Of a DNA stretch of 64,000 nucleotides, positions 36,118 through 44,879 are shown in pieces (the stretch's first letter is position 1; every line of letters starts with the position of its first letter). Location of the stretch: the NCBI RefSeq assembly GCF_028553725.1, contig NZ_CP067124.1:3391001-3455000 (forward strand), written 5' to 3'. The notes beneath the pieces were generated by a model. It searched no databases. It was not told where the DNA came from and worked only from the letters and a program-made list of their open reading frames with translations. The translations under genes were made by a program, and so were the position numbers. Origin of the DNA: Paracoccus alcaliphilus (GTDB taxonomy: Bacteria > Pseudomonadota > Alphaproteobacteria > Rhodobacterales > Rhodobacteraceae).

Positions 36118-36996
36118 CTATTCGGCAGCCCCGCCGGTCGTGCCGTTTCCGGCGGGCTCGCCCTCGGCGGCCGGTTTGCGGCGGCTGCGCGTGGTGGTGG
36201 TCGAAGTGCTGCGCGGCGTACGGGCGCGGGGCGTCCGGCTGCGGGCGGGCTTTTCGCTGGTCTCGGGGGTCTCGACCCGCTCGGGCTCCTTGCTGGGCTC
36301 GTCGGCAAGACCGGTAGCCTCGACGGCATCGGGCAAGGCGGCGCTGGTACGGCGGCGGGGGCTTTCCCGGCGCGGACGCGGCGAGGGCTTGGCCTCGGGT
36401 GTGTCGGCAGGCTCGGCAGCGGGCGCAGTCTCCACTTTCGGCAGCGGCGTTTCCGCAGCGGCTTCCTGGGACGGTTGATCCGCCACACTCAGATCAAGCT
36501 GTTCCTGCGCCTCACGCGAAGCGGTTTCGCGGGGGGCATTCTCGCGCGCGGAGCGGTCGCGGCCATCATTCTCGCGCCGACTGTTTTCGCCGGAACCGCC
36601 ATCGCGGGCAGCATGGTCACGCTGGCCGTTTTCGCGCGGTCCACTCTCGCGCTGCCCATTCTCGCGCTGGCCATTCTCGCGGCTGTCATTGCCGCCCTCA
36701 TCGCCATGCTGACGCTGATGCTGATTCTGCTGCGCCTGACGCTCGGCCATCTCGCGCTGCGCCTCGCCCAGCATCCTTGTGTAATGCTCGGCATGCTGCA
36801 GAAAGCTCTGCTCGGCCACGCGGTCATTGGACAATTGCGCATCGCGGGCCAGCGCCAGATACTTGTCGATGATCTGCTGTGGCGTTCCACGCACCTTGCC
36901 CTCGGGACCCGAGCTGTCAAAGACGCGGTTAACGATATTTCCCAGCGTACGCTGGCGGTTCGACTTGTTGCGCGAACGGGATTTCGATGATCTCAT
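36118..36996 (-). CDS. DUF4167 protein with repetitive charged tail
   Basis: 292 residues. The first about 80 residues form the conserved DUF4167 domain: basic RSSKSRSRNKSNRQRTLGN, then NRVFDSSGPEGKVRGTPQQI and DKYLALARDAQLSNDRVAEQ. The remaining about 210 residues are low complexity and probably disordered, with tandem RENGQ units (about residues 108-135), many Arg, Glu, Ser and Thr, and a basic end. Family function is unknown; an RNA- or nucleoid-related role is a guess from the charge. The start at 36996 excludes a 26-residue upstream extension unlike the family. prmC lies upstream on the same strand. Confidence 0.88.
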   Translation of the reverse strand: MRSSKSRSRNKSNRQRTLGNIVNRVFDSSGPEGKVRGTPQQIIDKYLALARDAQLSNDRVAEQSFLQHAEHYTRMLGEAQREMAERQAQQNQHQRQHGDEGGNDSRENGQRENGQRESGPRENGQRDHAARDGGSGENSRRENDGRDRSARENAPRETASREAQEQLDLSVADQPSQEAAAETPLPKVETAPAAEPADTPEAKPSPRPRRESPRRRTSAALPDAVEATGLADEPSKEPERVETPETSEKPARSRTPRARTPRSTSTTTTRSRRKPAAEGEPAGNGTTGGAAE

Positions 36997-37261
36997 CAGT
37001 CTGTCTGTATATGTTCCAGAATTGTCTGGGTTCCAGGAAGGTCTGGACGGCGAAGGCGGCAATGGCGGCATCACCGCGACTTACCGTTCAGCCCGGCTTG
37101 AACCTTGCAAGGCGCATTTCGCACCCGTTCGGCATCTGCTGTGTCAGGCTGACTGCGCGGAGGCCCAACGGCCCCGGCACGCGGCTGAATAATCACGCGC
37201 AGAGGCACATGACAAGGGAAAACTGCAAAAAATCACGCGATCCTGCAAGAAAACATCCGTT

Positions 37262-38107
37262 TCAGTCGTCGAACCGCGCCAGAACCACACGATCGCGCCC
37301 ATCCAGATCGGCGATCAGGCGGGTTCCCGCACCTGCTGCGCGGAATATCGCCTGCACGTCGCGACCCTGCCGATGGCCGATCTCGACCAAAACATGCCCG
37401 TCCGGCGTCAGATGATCCGCGACCCCGGCGGCGATGTGGCGATAGGCGCTCAGCCCGTCGGCGCCGTCGGTCAGGGCCAGATGCGGCTCCCACTCGCGGA
37501 CCTCGGGGGCCAGATCGCCCATCTCGGCCAGCGCGATATAGGGCGGGTTGGACACGATCAGATCGAAGCGCTCGCCGATGGCGGAAAACCAGTCCGATTG
37601 CCGGAATGTTGCGCTTACCCCGATCAGATGGGCATTGCGCCGCGCCACATCAAGCGCGGCGGGCGAAATATCGCAGCCCAGACCACGCGCGCCCACCCGC
37701 GCCGCCAGAAGCGAGACCAGGATTGCCCCGGTCCCCGTCCCCAGATCCAGAACCGAATCCCACGGCAGGTCCAGCGCGGCCCCGATCAATGCCTCGGTCT
37801 CGGGCCGGGGGTCCAGCGTGTCGGGCGTAACGATGAAGTCATGGTCCCAGAAGGCGCGGCGCCCGGTGATCTGGCTGACCGGCTGACGCCGCGCGCGCGC
37901 ATCAATCGCGGCATCAAAGGCGGCGATCAACTCGGGACAGGCGGGTTCCTGCAAATGCGCCGCCAGATGATGGCGCTTGACCTGCGGCCCCAGAACCTGA
38001 TGCAACACATGCAGAAACAGCGCCGAGGCATCGCGACTGGCATCATCCACGCCCGCCGCCTCCAGCCGGTCCTGCGCCGCCAGACACAATTCCATCCCGG
38101 TCGGCAT
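37262..38107 (-). CDS. prmC: Peptide chain release factor N(5)-glutamine methyltransferase
   Basis: 281 residues. It methylates the Gln of the GGQ motif in release factors. An N-terminal helical domain is followed by a SAM-binding domain with LDLGTGTGAI (about residue 118) and the catalytic NPPYIAL motif (about 187). Its ATG shares one base with the prfA stop (TGATG), so the methylase is coupled to its own substrate, RF1. This prfA-prmC order is conserved. Confidence 0.97.
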   Translation of the reverse strand: MPTGMELCLAAQDRLEAAGVDDASRDASALFLHVLHQVLGPQVKRHHLAAHLQEPACPELIAAFDAAIDARARRQPVSQITGRRAFWDHDFIVTPDTLDPRPETEALIGAALDLPWDSVLDLGTGTGAILVSLLAARVGARGLGCDISPAALDVARRNAHLIGVSATFRQSDWFSAIGERFDLIVSNPPYIALAEMGDLAPEVREWEPHLALTDGADGLSAYRHIAAGVADHLTPDGHVLVEIGHRQGRDVQAIFRAAGAGTRLIADLDGRDRVVLARFDD

Positions 38108-39159
38108 CAGGTTTCGGCTGCCAGTTGCGCGGCCTGGTCATGGGTGGTCAGCGCATCGATGATCTCGGACAGATCGCCCGCCATGATCCGGTCCAGCGCA
38201 TAAAGCGTCAGATTGATGCGGTGATCGGTCATCCGCCCCTGCGGAAAATTATAGGTACGGATTCGCTCGGACCGGTCGCCCGACCCCACCTGCGAACGGC
38301 GGTCGGCGGCGCGTTCGGCATCGGCCCGGCTGCGCTCCATATCGTAAAGCCGCGCCCGCAGAACGGCCATCGCATTGGCACGGTTCTGATGCTGCGACTT
38401 CTCGGAACTGGTCACGACGATGCCGGTGGGCAGATGCGTGATCCGCACGGCCGAATCGGTGGTGTTCACATGCTGCCCGCCCGCCCCGCTGGCGCGCATG
38501 GTATCGATGCGGATATCGCCGGACGGAATGTCGATATCGACATCTTCGGCTTCGGGCAGCACCGCCACGGTCGCAGCCGACGTATGGATCCGGCCGCCCG
38601 ATTCGGTCTCTGGCACCCGCTGAACGCGGTGAACGCCCGATTCGTATTTCAGCCGGGCAAAGACCCCCTCGCCCTCGATCCGGGCCATGGCCTCCTTCAC
38701 GCCGCCCAGCTCGGTTTCGGCCAGTTCCAACAGCTGGAAGTTCCAGCCCTGCGCTTCGGCATGACGACGATACATCGCCAGCAGATCGGCGGCGAACAGC
38801 GCCGCCTCCTCGCCTCCGGTGCCGGGCCGGATCTCGACGATGGCCGGGCGCGCATCGGCGGCATCCTTCGGCAACAGCGCGATCCGCAACCGCTGCTCCA
38901 GCGCGGGCAATTCGCGATGCAGCCGGGCCAACTCATCCTCGGCCAGCTCGCGCATCTCGGGATCCGCCAGCATCGCCTGAGCCTCGGCAATGCCGTCACG
39001 CACCGCGCGCCATTGCCCGATCTCCTCGACCACCGGCTTCAGCCCGGCATATTCGCGGCTGATCCTGGCGATCTGATCGGGCGCTGCCCCGGCATTCAAC
39101 TGCGCCTCGAGAAACTCGAAGCGGCGGGTGATCTGATCAAGACGGTCTTCAGGCAACAT
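38107..39159 (-). CDS. prfA: Peptide chain release factor 1
   Basis: 350 residues, reading UAA and UAG stop codons. The catalytic GGQ is in [12 protein letters not shown] (about residue 227). The N-terminal domain and the central tip-loop region are normal in length, and the C-terminal [11 protein letters not shown] block is typical of RF1. prmC follows with a one-base overlap. Confidence 0.97.
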   Translation of the reverse strand: MLPEDRLDQITRRFEFLEAQLNAGAAPDQIARISREYAGLKPVVEEIGQWRAVRDGIAEAQAMLADPEMRELAEDELARLHRELPALEQRLRIALLPKDAADARPAIVEIRPGTGGEEAALFAADLLAMYRRHAEAQGWNFQLLELAETELGGVKEAMARIEGEGVFARLKYESGVHRVQRVPETESGGRIHTSAATVAVLPEAEDVDIDIPSGDIRIDTMRASGAGGQHVNTTDSAVRITHLPTGIVVTSSEKSQHQNRANAMAVLRARLYDMERSRADAERAADRRSQVGSGDRSERIRTYNFPQGRMTDHRINLTLYALDRIMAGDLSEIIDALTTHDQAAQLAAET

Positions 39160-39210
39160 GACCCGGAATTACCGCCGCAGCCCCCGCACGGCAAGAACCA
39201 AGCGCCTCTG

Positions 39211-39235
39211 CCTCATCTCTGGTGCATAAATATCC
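39211..39235 (+). repeat. Dispersed intergenic repeat, copy 4 (no hairpin)
   Basis: CATCTCTGGTGCATAAATAT followed by CC, upstream of prfA. It matches the core of the repeats at 22427 and 35011; the G/C half is missing. Confidence 0.6.
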
Positions 39236-39258
39236 ATAACACGGCGATCACAGCCCCA

Positions 39259-39380
39259 TCACCGCCGGTTCCAGCCATAAAGCGCGATCAGCTCCATCGC
39301 CACATGCGCCCCGGCAATCGCGGTCGCCCCATTGGCGTCATAGGGGGCGAGACATCGACCATCCCAACCCGCAAGGTCAT
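39259..39380 (-). pseudogene. C-terminal remnant of an agmatinase/ureohydrolase, frameshifted
   Basis: On the minus strand the last 33 codons read LAPYDANGATAIAGAHVAME and then LIALYGWNRR before a stop. One frame over, the upstream bases read RVGMVDVSPPYD, so a single-base change puts the two halves out of frame. MDVVEVSPPYD..GAT is the pattern found near the C-terminus of agmatinases and guanidinobutyrases (family knowledge). The rest of the gene is gone; the cytochrome c peroxidase promoter now lies next to it. Confidence 0.6.
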
Positions 39381-39385
39381 GCGGA

Positions 39386-39399
39386 TTGATCCATATCAG
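39386..39399 (+). promoter_or_regulatory. FNR/FnrP-type binding site upstream of ccp
   Basis: TTGATCCATATCAG matches the FNR consensus TTGAT-N4-ATCAA at nine of ten positions. It lies 64 bases before the ccp start, a distance that suits activation from about -41.5. In Paracoccus the orthologous ccp gene is known to be controlled by FnrP under low oxygen. Confidence 0.7.
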
Positions 39400-39462
39400 G
39401 GACGGGGCGGCGGTAACGGACTAACCTCCCTTCGGAACGCGCGTCGCAGACAGGAGTAAGCC

Positions 39463-40527
39463 ATGAAGCCAACTGTTTCCTCGGTGATCGCACTGGCGAT
39501 CACCGCCCTGCCCGCATTCGCGCAGGACGAGGTCATAGACAGCGCCACATTGCGCGAAGATGCCCGGTTCTATTTCGAACCGATCCCGCAGGAACCCGTC
39601 GCCCCCGAAGGCAACGAGCTGACGCCGGAACGGGTCGATCTGGGCGCGATGCTGTTTTTCGATCCGCGCATGTCGCGCTCGGGGCTGTTCTCCTGCCAGT
39701 CCTGCCACAATGTCGGGATCGGCGGCACCGACGGGCTGGAGGTCTCGATCGGGCATGGCTGGCAGCAGGGGCCGCGCAACTCGCCCACCATGTACAACGC
39801 CATCTTCAACATCGCCCAGTTCTGGGATGGTCGGGCGGGCGATCTGGCCGAACAGGCCAAGGGGCCGCTTCAGGCCTCGGTCGAGATGAACAACACCCCC
39901 GAGAACCTGGTCGAGACGCTGCAATCCATGCCCGGCTATGTCGAGGCGTTCGAAGCCGCCTTCCCCGGTCAGGACGATCCGGTCAGCTTCGACAATTTCG
40001 CCGTCGCCATCGAGGCATATGAGGCCACGCTGATTACCCCCGACAGTCCCTTCGACCTGTTCCTGAACGGCGATGACGATGCCATGACCGATCAGGAAAA
40101 GCGCGGGCTCGCGGCCTTTATCAATACCGGCTGCGTGTCCTGCCATGCCGGGATCAACGTCGGCGGACAGGATTATTTCCCCTTCGGTCTGGTCGAGAGG
40201 CCGGGCGGCTCGGTCCTGCCCGAAGGCGACCGTGGTCGGTTCGAGGTGACGCAGACGGTGGACGACGAATATGTGTTCCGCGCCTCGCCGTTGCGCAATA
40301 TCGCGCTGACGGCGCCCTATTTCCACTCGGGCGTGGTCTGGGATCTGTCCGAGGCGGTCGCGATCATGTCCACCTCGCAGCTGGGCACCGAACTGGCCGA
40401 GGCGCAGATTGACGAAATCGTGGCCTTCCTTGGCACGCTGACCGGCAAACAGCCGGAAGTCACCCATCCGGTGCTGCCGGTGCGCACCAGCGCCACGCCG
40501 CAGCCGCAGCCGATGTATGCCCAATGA
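39463..40527 (+). CDS. ccp: Cytochrome c peroxidase, di-haem
   Basis: 354 residues with a signal peptide (cleaved after PAFA, about residue 20), so it is periplasmic. Two CXXCH haem-c sites, CQSCH (about residue 84) and CVSCH (about 226), give the low- and high-potential haems. The block FDPRMSRSGLFSC and the GPRNSPTMYNA, FNIAQFWDGR and EMNNTPENL motifs are those of bacterial di-haem peroxidases. It reduces hydrogen peroxide with electrons from cytochrome c or a cupredoxin. A longer Pro/Gln-rich tail (TPQPQPMYAQ) is present. Likely regulated by oxygen through the FNR box upstream. Confidence 0.93.
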   Translation: MKPTVSSVIALAITALPAFAQDEVIDSATLREDARFYFEPIPQEPVAPEGNELTPERVDLGAMLFFDPRMSRSGLFSCQSCHNVGIGGTDGLEVSIGHGWQQGPRNSPTMYNAIFNIAQFWDGRAGDLAEQAKGPLQASVEMNNTPENLVETLQSMPGYVEAFEAAFPGQDDPVSFDNFAVAIEAYEATLITPDSPFDLFLNGDDDAMTDQEKRGLAAFINTGCVSCHAGINVGGQDYFPFGLVERPGGSVLPEGDRGRFEVTQTVDDEYVFRASPLRNIALTAPYFHSGVVWDLSEAVAIMSTSQLGTELAEAQIDEIVAFLGTLTGKQPEVTHPVLPVRTSATPQPQPMYAQ

Positions 40528-40585
40528 TGACTGTCCGGCCCGTCACCCACAGGCCGGACTTCCACCGCGGGGGCGCGCAGGGGCG

Positions 40586-41497
40586 TCAGTCCCCGCGCGG
40601 CGGGGCGAAGTAATCCGCCGGGATCTTGAAATAGCGCCGCCCGTCGGATTCGGCGGCGGGCAACCGCCCGGCCCGCAGATTGACCTGCAACGCGTAAAGC
40701 ATCCGGTCGGGCAGCGCCAATGTCGCGTCGCGCCGGTCGCGCAGCGCGATATATTCCGCACGTGAAGTGCCGCCGCCGATATGGATATTATCGGCCCGCT
40801 GGCGGGCGACGGTGGATTCCCATTCGGGCTGCTGACGGTCCCGGGTGCCGTAATCATGGCCCACGAACAGCCGGGTTTCATCCGGCAGCGCCAGTATCGC
40901 CATCAGACTGTCATAAAGCTGCGCCGAACTACCGCCCGGGAAATCCGCGCGCGAGGTACCGGCATCGGGCTGCATGAAGGTGTCATGCACAAAGGCCGCA
41001 TCGCCGATGACATAGGTAACGGAACCCGGTGTATGCCCCGGCGACAGCATCACCCTGCCCTCCAACTGACCCAGCGCGAAACGGTCGCCCTCGGCAAACA
41101 GCCGGTCGAAATGGCGCGACGCATCGAAAGCGCCGGGCATGTGATAGATCTCTTCCCACAGCGCGGCGATTCTGGTCACGCCTTCGCCTATGGCATTGGG
41201 TGCGCCGGTCTGCTGCTTCAGCCAGGCCGAGGCCATCAGGTGATCGGCATGGGGGTGGGTGTCCAGTATCCAGGCCAGCACCAGCCCGCGACGTTTGATC
41301 TCGGCCAGCGCCCACCGGGCCGCGTCATGGCGGCAAGAGGCGCTGCGCGGATCGAATTCCTGCACCACGTCGATCAGCGCCGCTTCTTTCGTCAACGGGC
41401 AGGACACGAGATATTGGCAACTGCCGGTCGCCTCGTCGTAAAAGCCGGTCACATCGGGGGAACCGGCGCCTTGCGAAGGGCTTTGCCTGACCTGCAT
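40586..41497 (-). CDS. Metallo-beta-lactamase-fold hydrolase, persulfide dioxygenase/glyoxalase II-like
   Basis: 303 residues. The zinc/iron motif is THPHADHL (about residue 72), with further ligands at PGHTPGSVTY (about 152), a conserved Asp (FVHDTFM) and VGHDYG (about 215). The N-terminal DEATGSCQYLVSCP block and overall length resemble the ETHE1/Blh group, which oxidises glutathione persulfide or handles sulfur, rather than classical glyoxalase II. The start at 41497 has AAGGTG at six bases; two earlier in-frame starts lack a good site. Convergent with ccp. Confidence 0.85.
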   Translation of the reverse strand: MQVRQSPSQGAGSPDVTGFYDEATGSCQYLVSCPLTKEAALIDVVQEFDPRSASCRHDAARWALAEIKRRGLVLAWILDTHPHADHLMASAWLKQQTGAPNAIGEGVTRIAALWEEIYHMPGAFDASRHFDRLFAEGDRFALGQLEGRVMLSPGHTPGSVTYVIGDAAFVHDTFMQPDAGTSRADFPGGSSAQLYDSLMAILALPDETRLFVGHDYGTRDRQQPEWESTVARQRADNIHIGGGTSRAEYIALRDRRDATLALPDRMLYALQVNLRAGRLPAAESDGRRYFKIPADYFAPPRGD

Positions 41498-41584
41498 GAT
41501 CCACCTTGCTGTTGTCTGTCCCATTGAAACATCATAACCGGGCCCCCGCGCAACCGGTGGTGACGGATGCGGCACCGAATCACC

Positions 41585-41612
41585 TTGCGTCCCCGGCTTG
41601 CGGGGCTATAAG
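41585..41612 (+). promoter_or_regulatory. Probable sigma-70-type promoter of the rpsF operon
   Basis: TTGCGT, 16-base spacer, TATAAG. It is about 100 bases before rpsF in an otherwise gene-free leader. Prediction from sequence only. Confidence 0.45.
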
Positions 41613-41715
41613 ACCGCATCCTTCCGCCGATTTCGCAATCGGCGCGACCTCTCGTGGCGGGATGCGGCAAGGATTGACCCGCCTATGAAGCGCGCCTGAA
41701 CATGAAAGGGATGCC

Positions 41716-42087
41716 ATGCCTCTTTACGAGCATGTGCTGATCTCCCGCCAGGACCTGTCGAACACGCAGGCCGAAGGGCTGATCGAACATTTCTCGACCG
41801 TGCTGGCCGATAACGGCGGCAAAGTGGTCGGCAGCGAATACTGGGGTGTCCGCACCCTCGCCTACAAGATCAACAAGAACCGCAAGGGCCACTATGCCTT
41901 CCTGCGTTCGGACGCCCCCGCGGACGCCGTGCAGGAGATGGAGCGTCTGGCCCGTCTGCATGACGACGTGATGCGCGTGATGACCATCCGCGTGGACGAG
42001 CACGAGGAAGGCCCCTCGGTGCAGATGCAGAAACGTGACGACCGTGGTGATCGTGGCGACCGCCGCGAACGCCGCGAGCGGAACTGA
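41716..42087 (+). CDS. rpsF: 30S ribosomal protein S6
   Basis: 123 residues. The N-terminus PLYEHVLISRQDLSN is typical, followed by the ferredoxin-like fold and, after about residue 95, a charged tail rich in Arg and Asp (DDRGDRGDRRERRERN), which is common in alphaproteobacterial S6. It binds 16S rRNA together with S18, encoded next in the operon. First gene of rpsF-rpsR-rplI. Confidence 0.98.
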   Translation: MPLYEHVLISRQDLSNTQAEGLIEHFSTVLADNGGKVVGSEYWGVRTLAYKINKNRKGHYAFLRSDAPADAVQEMERLARLHDDVMRVMTIRVDEHEEGPSVQMQKRDDRGDRGDRRERRERN

Positions 42088-42099
42088 GGAGACTGATCC

Positions 42100-42327
42100 A
42101 TGGCGAACAAACCGTTCTTCCGCCGTCGCAAGGTCTGCCCGTTCTCGGGCGAGAATGCGCCGAAAATCGATTACAAGGACACGCGCCTGCTGCAACGCTA
42201 TATCAGCGAACGCGGCAAGATCGTGCCCTCGCGTATCACCGCAGTCTCGGCCAAGAAGCAGCGTGAACTGGCCCGTGCCATCAAACGCGCCCGCTTCCTG
42301 GCCCTGCTGCCCTATGCCGTGAAGTAA
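42100..42327 (+). CDS. rpsR: 30S ribosomal protein S18
   Basis: 75 residues, basic. Blocks [19 protein letters not shown] and [20 protein letters not shown] are the family signature. It binds S6 on the 30S platform. It starts 12 bases after rpsF with GAGGAGAC as ribosome binding site. Confidence 0.98.
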   Translation: MANKPFFRRRKVCPFSGENAPKIDYKDTRLLQRYISERGKIVPSRITAVSAKKQRELARAIKRARFLALLPYAVK

Positions 42328-42339
42328 GGAGACCTGATC

Positions 42340-42927
42340 ATGCAAGTCATCCTGCTGGAACGCGTGGCCAAGCTGGGCCAGATGGGCGAAGTCGTGAAGG
42401 TCAAGGAAGGTTACGCCCGTAACTTCCTGCTGCCGCAAGGCAAGGCCCTTCGCGCCTCGGAAGCCAATATCAAGGCTTTCGAAGCCCAGAAGGTTCAACT
42501 GGAAGCCAATAACGCGGAAACCAAGGCCGAAGCGCAGAAGATCGCCGACAAGTTGGACGGCGAAACCTTCGTCGTCATCCGCTCGGCATCCGACGCCGGT
42601 GCGCTTTACGGTTCAGTCACGACCCGTGACGCCGCCGATGCCGCGACCGAAGCCGGCTTTACGCTCGACCGCAAACAGGTCGTGCTGGGCGCGCCGATCA
42701 AGGATCTGGGTCTGCACGATGTCGTCGTCGTGCTGCACCCCGAGGTCGAAGCGACCATCACCCTGAACATCGCCCGTTCCGTCGAAGAGGCCGAACTGCA
42801 AGCGCAGGGCAAGTCGATCCAGGAACTGGCGGCCGAAGCCGATGCCGAAGCCGAATTCGAGATTGCCGAGCTGTTCGACGATATGGGCGGCGCAGCATCC
42901 GAAGACGAGGGCAGCGACCAGAACTGA
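42340..42927 (+). CDS. rplI: 50S ribosomal protein L9
   Basis: 195 residues, longer than the 148-150 of E. coli. The N-terminal domain [16 protein letters not shown] and the long connecting helix are normal; the C-terminal domain is at about residues 80-150. The extra about 45 residues are an acidic tail ([20 protein letters not shown]), a known alphaproteobacterial feature. Last gene of the operon, followed by a strong terminator. Confidence 0.97.
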   Translation: MQVILLERVAKLGQMGEVVKVKEGYARNFLLPQGKALRASEANIKAFEAQKVQLEANNAETKAEAQKIADKLDGETFVVIRSASDAGALYGSVTTRDAADAATEAGFTLDRKQVVLGAPIKDLGLHDVVVVLHPEVEATITLNIARSVEEAELQAQGKSIQELAAEADAEAEFEIAELFDDMGGAASEDEGSDQN

Positions 42928-42949
42928 TCCGGTCGAGACCCTGGACTTC

Positions 42950-42984
42950 AGCCGCGCCGACCCGTTCGGCGCGGCTTCTTTTTG
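42950..42984 (+). terminator. Terminator of rpsF-rpsR-rplI
   Basis: Stem AGCCGCGCCGA / TCGGCGCGGCT, 11 bp, with a 5-base loop, followed by TTCTTTTTG. It lies 22 bases after the rplI stop. Confidence 0.95.
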
Positions 42985-43074
42985 CGATGATGGATACGAA
43001 CCGGGTTCCGGGGCGTTGAGATCGCGGAACGCGCGTATTCGTTAAGGCCGCCCAATGGGCGCAGGTGACAAGAC

Positions 43075-44043
43075 ATGACCAACCTTCTCAGCCGCCTCTT
43101 GCAGGAACGTGACTGGATATTGGCCGATGGCGCGACGGCGACGAATCTGTTCAACATGGGACTGACGCCCGCCCGTCCGCCCGAATTCTGGAACGCCGAG
43201 GCGCCGGACCGCGTGCGCGGCCTCTATCAGGCGGCGGTCGATGCCGGGTCGGACCTGTTTCTGACCAACACCTTCGGCGGCAATGCCAGCCGCCTGCGCC
43301 TGCACGGCGCGGCGGATCGCGTGACCGAGCTGAACCGCCGCGGCGCCCAGATCGCCCGCGACATCGCCGACAGCGCCGGACGGCAGGTCATCGTCGCAGG
43401 CAGCATGGGCCCCACGGGCGAGATCATGTCGCCAATGGGCAATCTGGAACATGATCGCGCGGTCGAGATGTTTCACGAACAGGCGCAGGCGCTGAAATCG
43501 GGCGGCGCTGATGTGCTGTGGGTGGAAACCTTCAGCTCTCTGGAGGAATTGCGCGCCGTGGCCGAGGCCGCGCTGCTGACCGGCATGCCGTGGTGCGCCT
43601 CGATGAGTTTCGAGGCCGCAGGCCGCAGCATGATGGGCGTCACCCCCGCCCAGTTCGCCGCGCAGGCCGAGCGGCTGATGAACCCGCCGCTGGCTTACGG
43701 CGCGAATTGCGGCGTCGGCGTCACCGATCTGATGCGCAGCGTCGCCGCCTTTCTGGCCGCCGGATCGGAGCACCCGCTGATCGCCAAGGGCAACGCCGGC
43801 ATCCCGCATGTCGAGCATGGCCATATCCATTACGATGGCACGCCCGAGTTGATGGCGGAATATGCGGTGATCGCCCGCGATCTTGGCGTGCGCATCATCG
43901 GCGGCTGCTGCGGCACCTCGCCCGAACATCTGCGCGCCATGCGGCAGGCACTGGAAACCCGCCCACGCGGACCACGCCCCACCCCCGACGCCATCGCCGA
44001 ACGGCTGCACCGTTTCGACACCGCGCTGGATCAGGAAGACTAG
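43075..44043 (+). CDS. bmt: Betaine/homocysteine S-methyltransferase family protein
   Basis: 322 residues, a TIM-barrel zinc enzyme. The zinc Cys residues are in YGANCGVGV (about residue 220) and GGCCGTSPEH (about 280). The N-terminal ILADGATATNLF block matches betaine-homocysteine methyltransferases more than the cobalamin-dependent MetH domain. It probably makes methionine from homocysteine with glycine betaine or a similar donor. It stands alone, after the rplI terminator, and is the last intact core gene before the accessory region. Confidence 0.85.
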   Translation: MTNLLSRLLQERDWILADGATATNLFNMGLTPARPPEFWNAEAPDRVRGLYQAAVDAGSDLFLTNTFGGNASRLRLHGAADRVTELNRRGAQIARDIADSAGRQVIVAGSMGPTGEIMSPMGNLEHDRAVEMFHEQAQALKSGGADVLWVETFSSLEELRAVAEAALLTGMPWCASMSFEAAGRSMMGVTPAQFAAQAERLMNPPLAYGANCGVGVTDLMRSVAAFLAAGSEHPLIAKGNAGIPHVEHGHIHYDGTPELMAEYAVIARDLGVRIIGGCCGTSPEHLRAMRQALETRPRGPRPTPDAIAERLHRFDTALDQED

Positions 44044-44173
44044 GGCGTCTGTTCTGTACAACCTGGAACGGTTTGATATTGTGGAATGACCTCTTGGTTT
44101 TGTTCAATTTTTCTTGCAGTATTTCGTCATCTGCTCCCAGAACTCCTGCGATTTCGGATTGTCGATCAAGCCC

Positions 44174-44327
44174 CATTCCCATCCCCCGAACAGGATGACC
44201 TTCTGCGTCCCAAGCTGGTGGAGATGATCGATCCGCGCCATGAACTGGTGAAGCTCGCGGCGCAGATCGACCGGGAGTTCTTCGAGCGGGAATGAGGCCC
44301 TGAACTGAAAGCCCCTGGTCGATCTCC
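44174..44327 (+). pseudogene. IS5-family transposase, N-terminal remnant
   Basis: Reads VDQAPFPSPEQDDLLRPKL then VEMIDPRHELVKLAAQIDRE and FFERE before a stop. This is the normal N-terminus of a common IS5-family transposase. The rest of this reading frame is cut off where an IS66 end (GTAAGCGCG) begins at 44328. The matching C-terminal part resumes at 44454. Confidence 0.75.
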
Positions 44328-44453
44328 GTAAGCGCGACGACGAGGTCCTATGCAGCGCGGCTTGACGCTTGGTCGTAGCACCAGGGCATGAGGTCGTCGA
44401 TGCGGGATCTGGGGCGTCCGTCGAGGATGGCCCGGAGGGCACACCCCGGCACC
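44328..44453 (-). mobile_element. IS66 fragment (right end, tnpC C-terminus) inside the IS5 remnant
   Basis: The minus strand encodes ALRAILDGRPRSRIDDLMPW and then CYDQASSRAA before a stop, matching the end of the complete TnpC at 58997-60562. The terminal repeat GTAAGCGCGACGA starts at 44328, as in the complete element. Everything upstream of the last about 40 codons is missing. Confidence 0.8.
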
Positions 44454-44790
44454 TGCACTGGAGCAGGTCGCGATCCTGACCGACCAGGTGCCCGATCTCG
44501 CCGTCGTCCGCGCCATGGCGTGGGCACCACCAAGATCCTGATCAGCGGCATGCGGCGCGGCATCACGCCGTTACTGGCCAAGCTCCTGAAACGACGCAGC
44601 GCCATCGAACCCGAAATCGGTCACATGAAGAGCGACGGACGTCTTGCCAGATGCCCGCTGAAGGGTCGCATTGGCGACGCGGTCTTCGCCGTTCTCTGTG
44701 CCTGTGGCCACAATATCCGCAAGATCCTGGCCCATATCAGGGCGCTTTGGGCCGTCGTCATCCGCTTCATCCGCGCCATCGTTGAGCGAA
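44454..44790 (+). pseudogene. IS5-family transposase, C-terminal remnant
   Basis: Starts LEQVAILTDQVPDLAVV, has a small deletion where DRGYRGHGV is normally found, then continues in another frame as TTKILISGMRRGITPLLAKL, RRSAIEPEIGHMKSDGRL and VLCACGHNIRKILAHIRAL. This is the C-terminal third of the same IS5-family transposase whose N-terminus lies at 44174. The middle was lost together with most of the IS66 element. Confidence 0.8.
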
Positions 44791-44879
44791 CAAACCGATC
44801 CCTCCGGGGCTCAGCGCAGCAAAACCGCCTTGTTCAGCGGCGAGTTTTAACCTGCAGGCTCGAGGCCGTGCGGTGTGCT

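Noticed and set aside
42985..43074. Possible SAM or SAH riboswitch before the homocysteine methyltransferase gene
   Set aside because: I looked for the conserved cores of known SAM-II and SAH motifs and could not match them in this 90-base leader.
44104..44185. Minus-strand end reading NPKSQEFWEQMTKYCKKN
   Set aside because: It looks like a possible protein C-terminus, but the upstream part overlaps the IS5 remnant in antisense and nothing supports it further.
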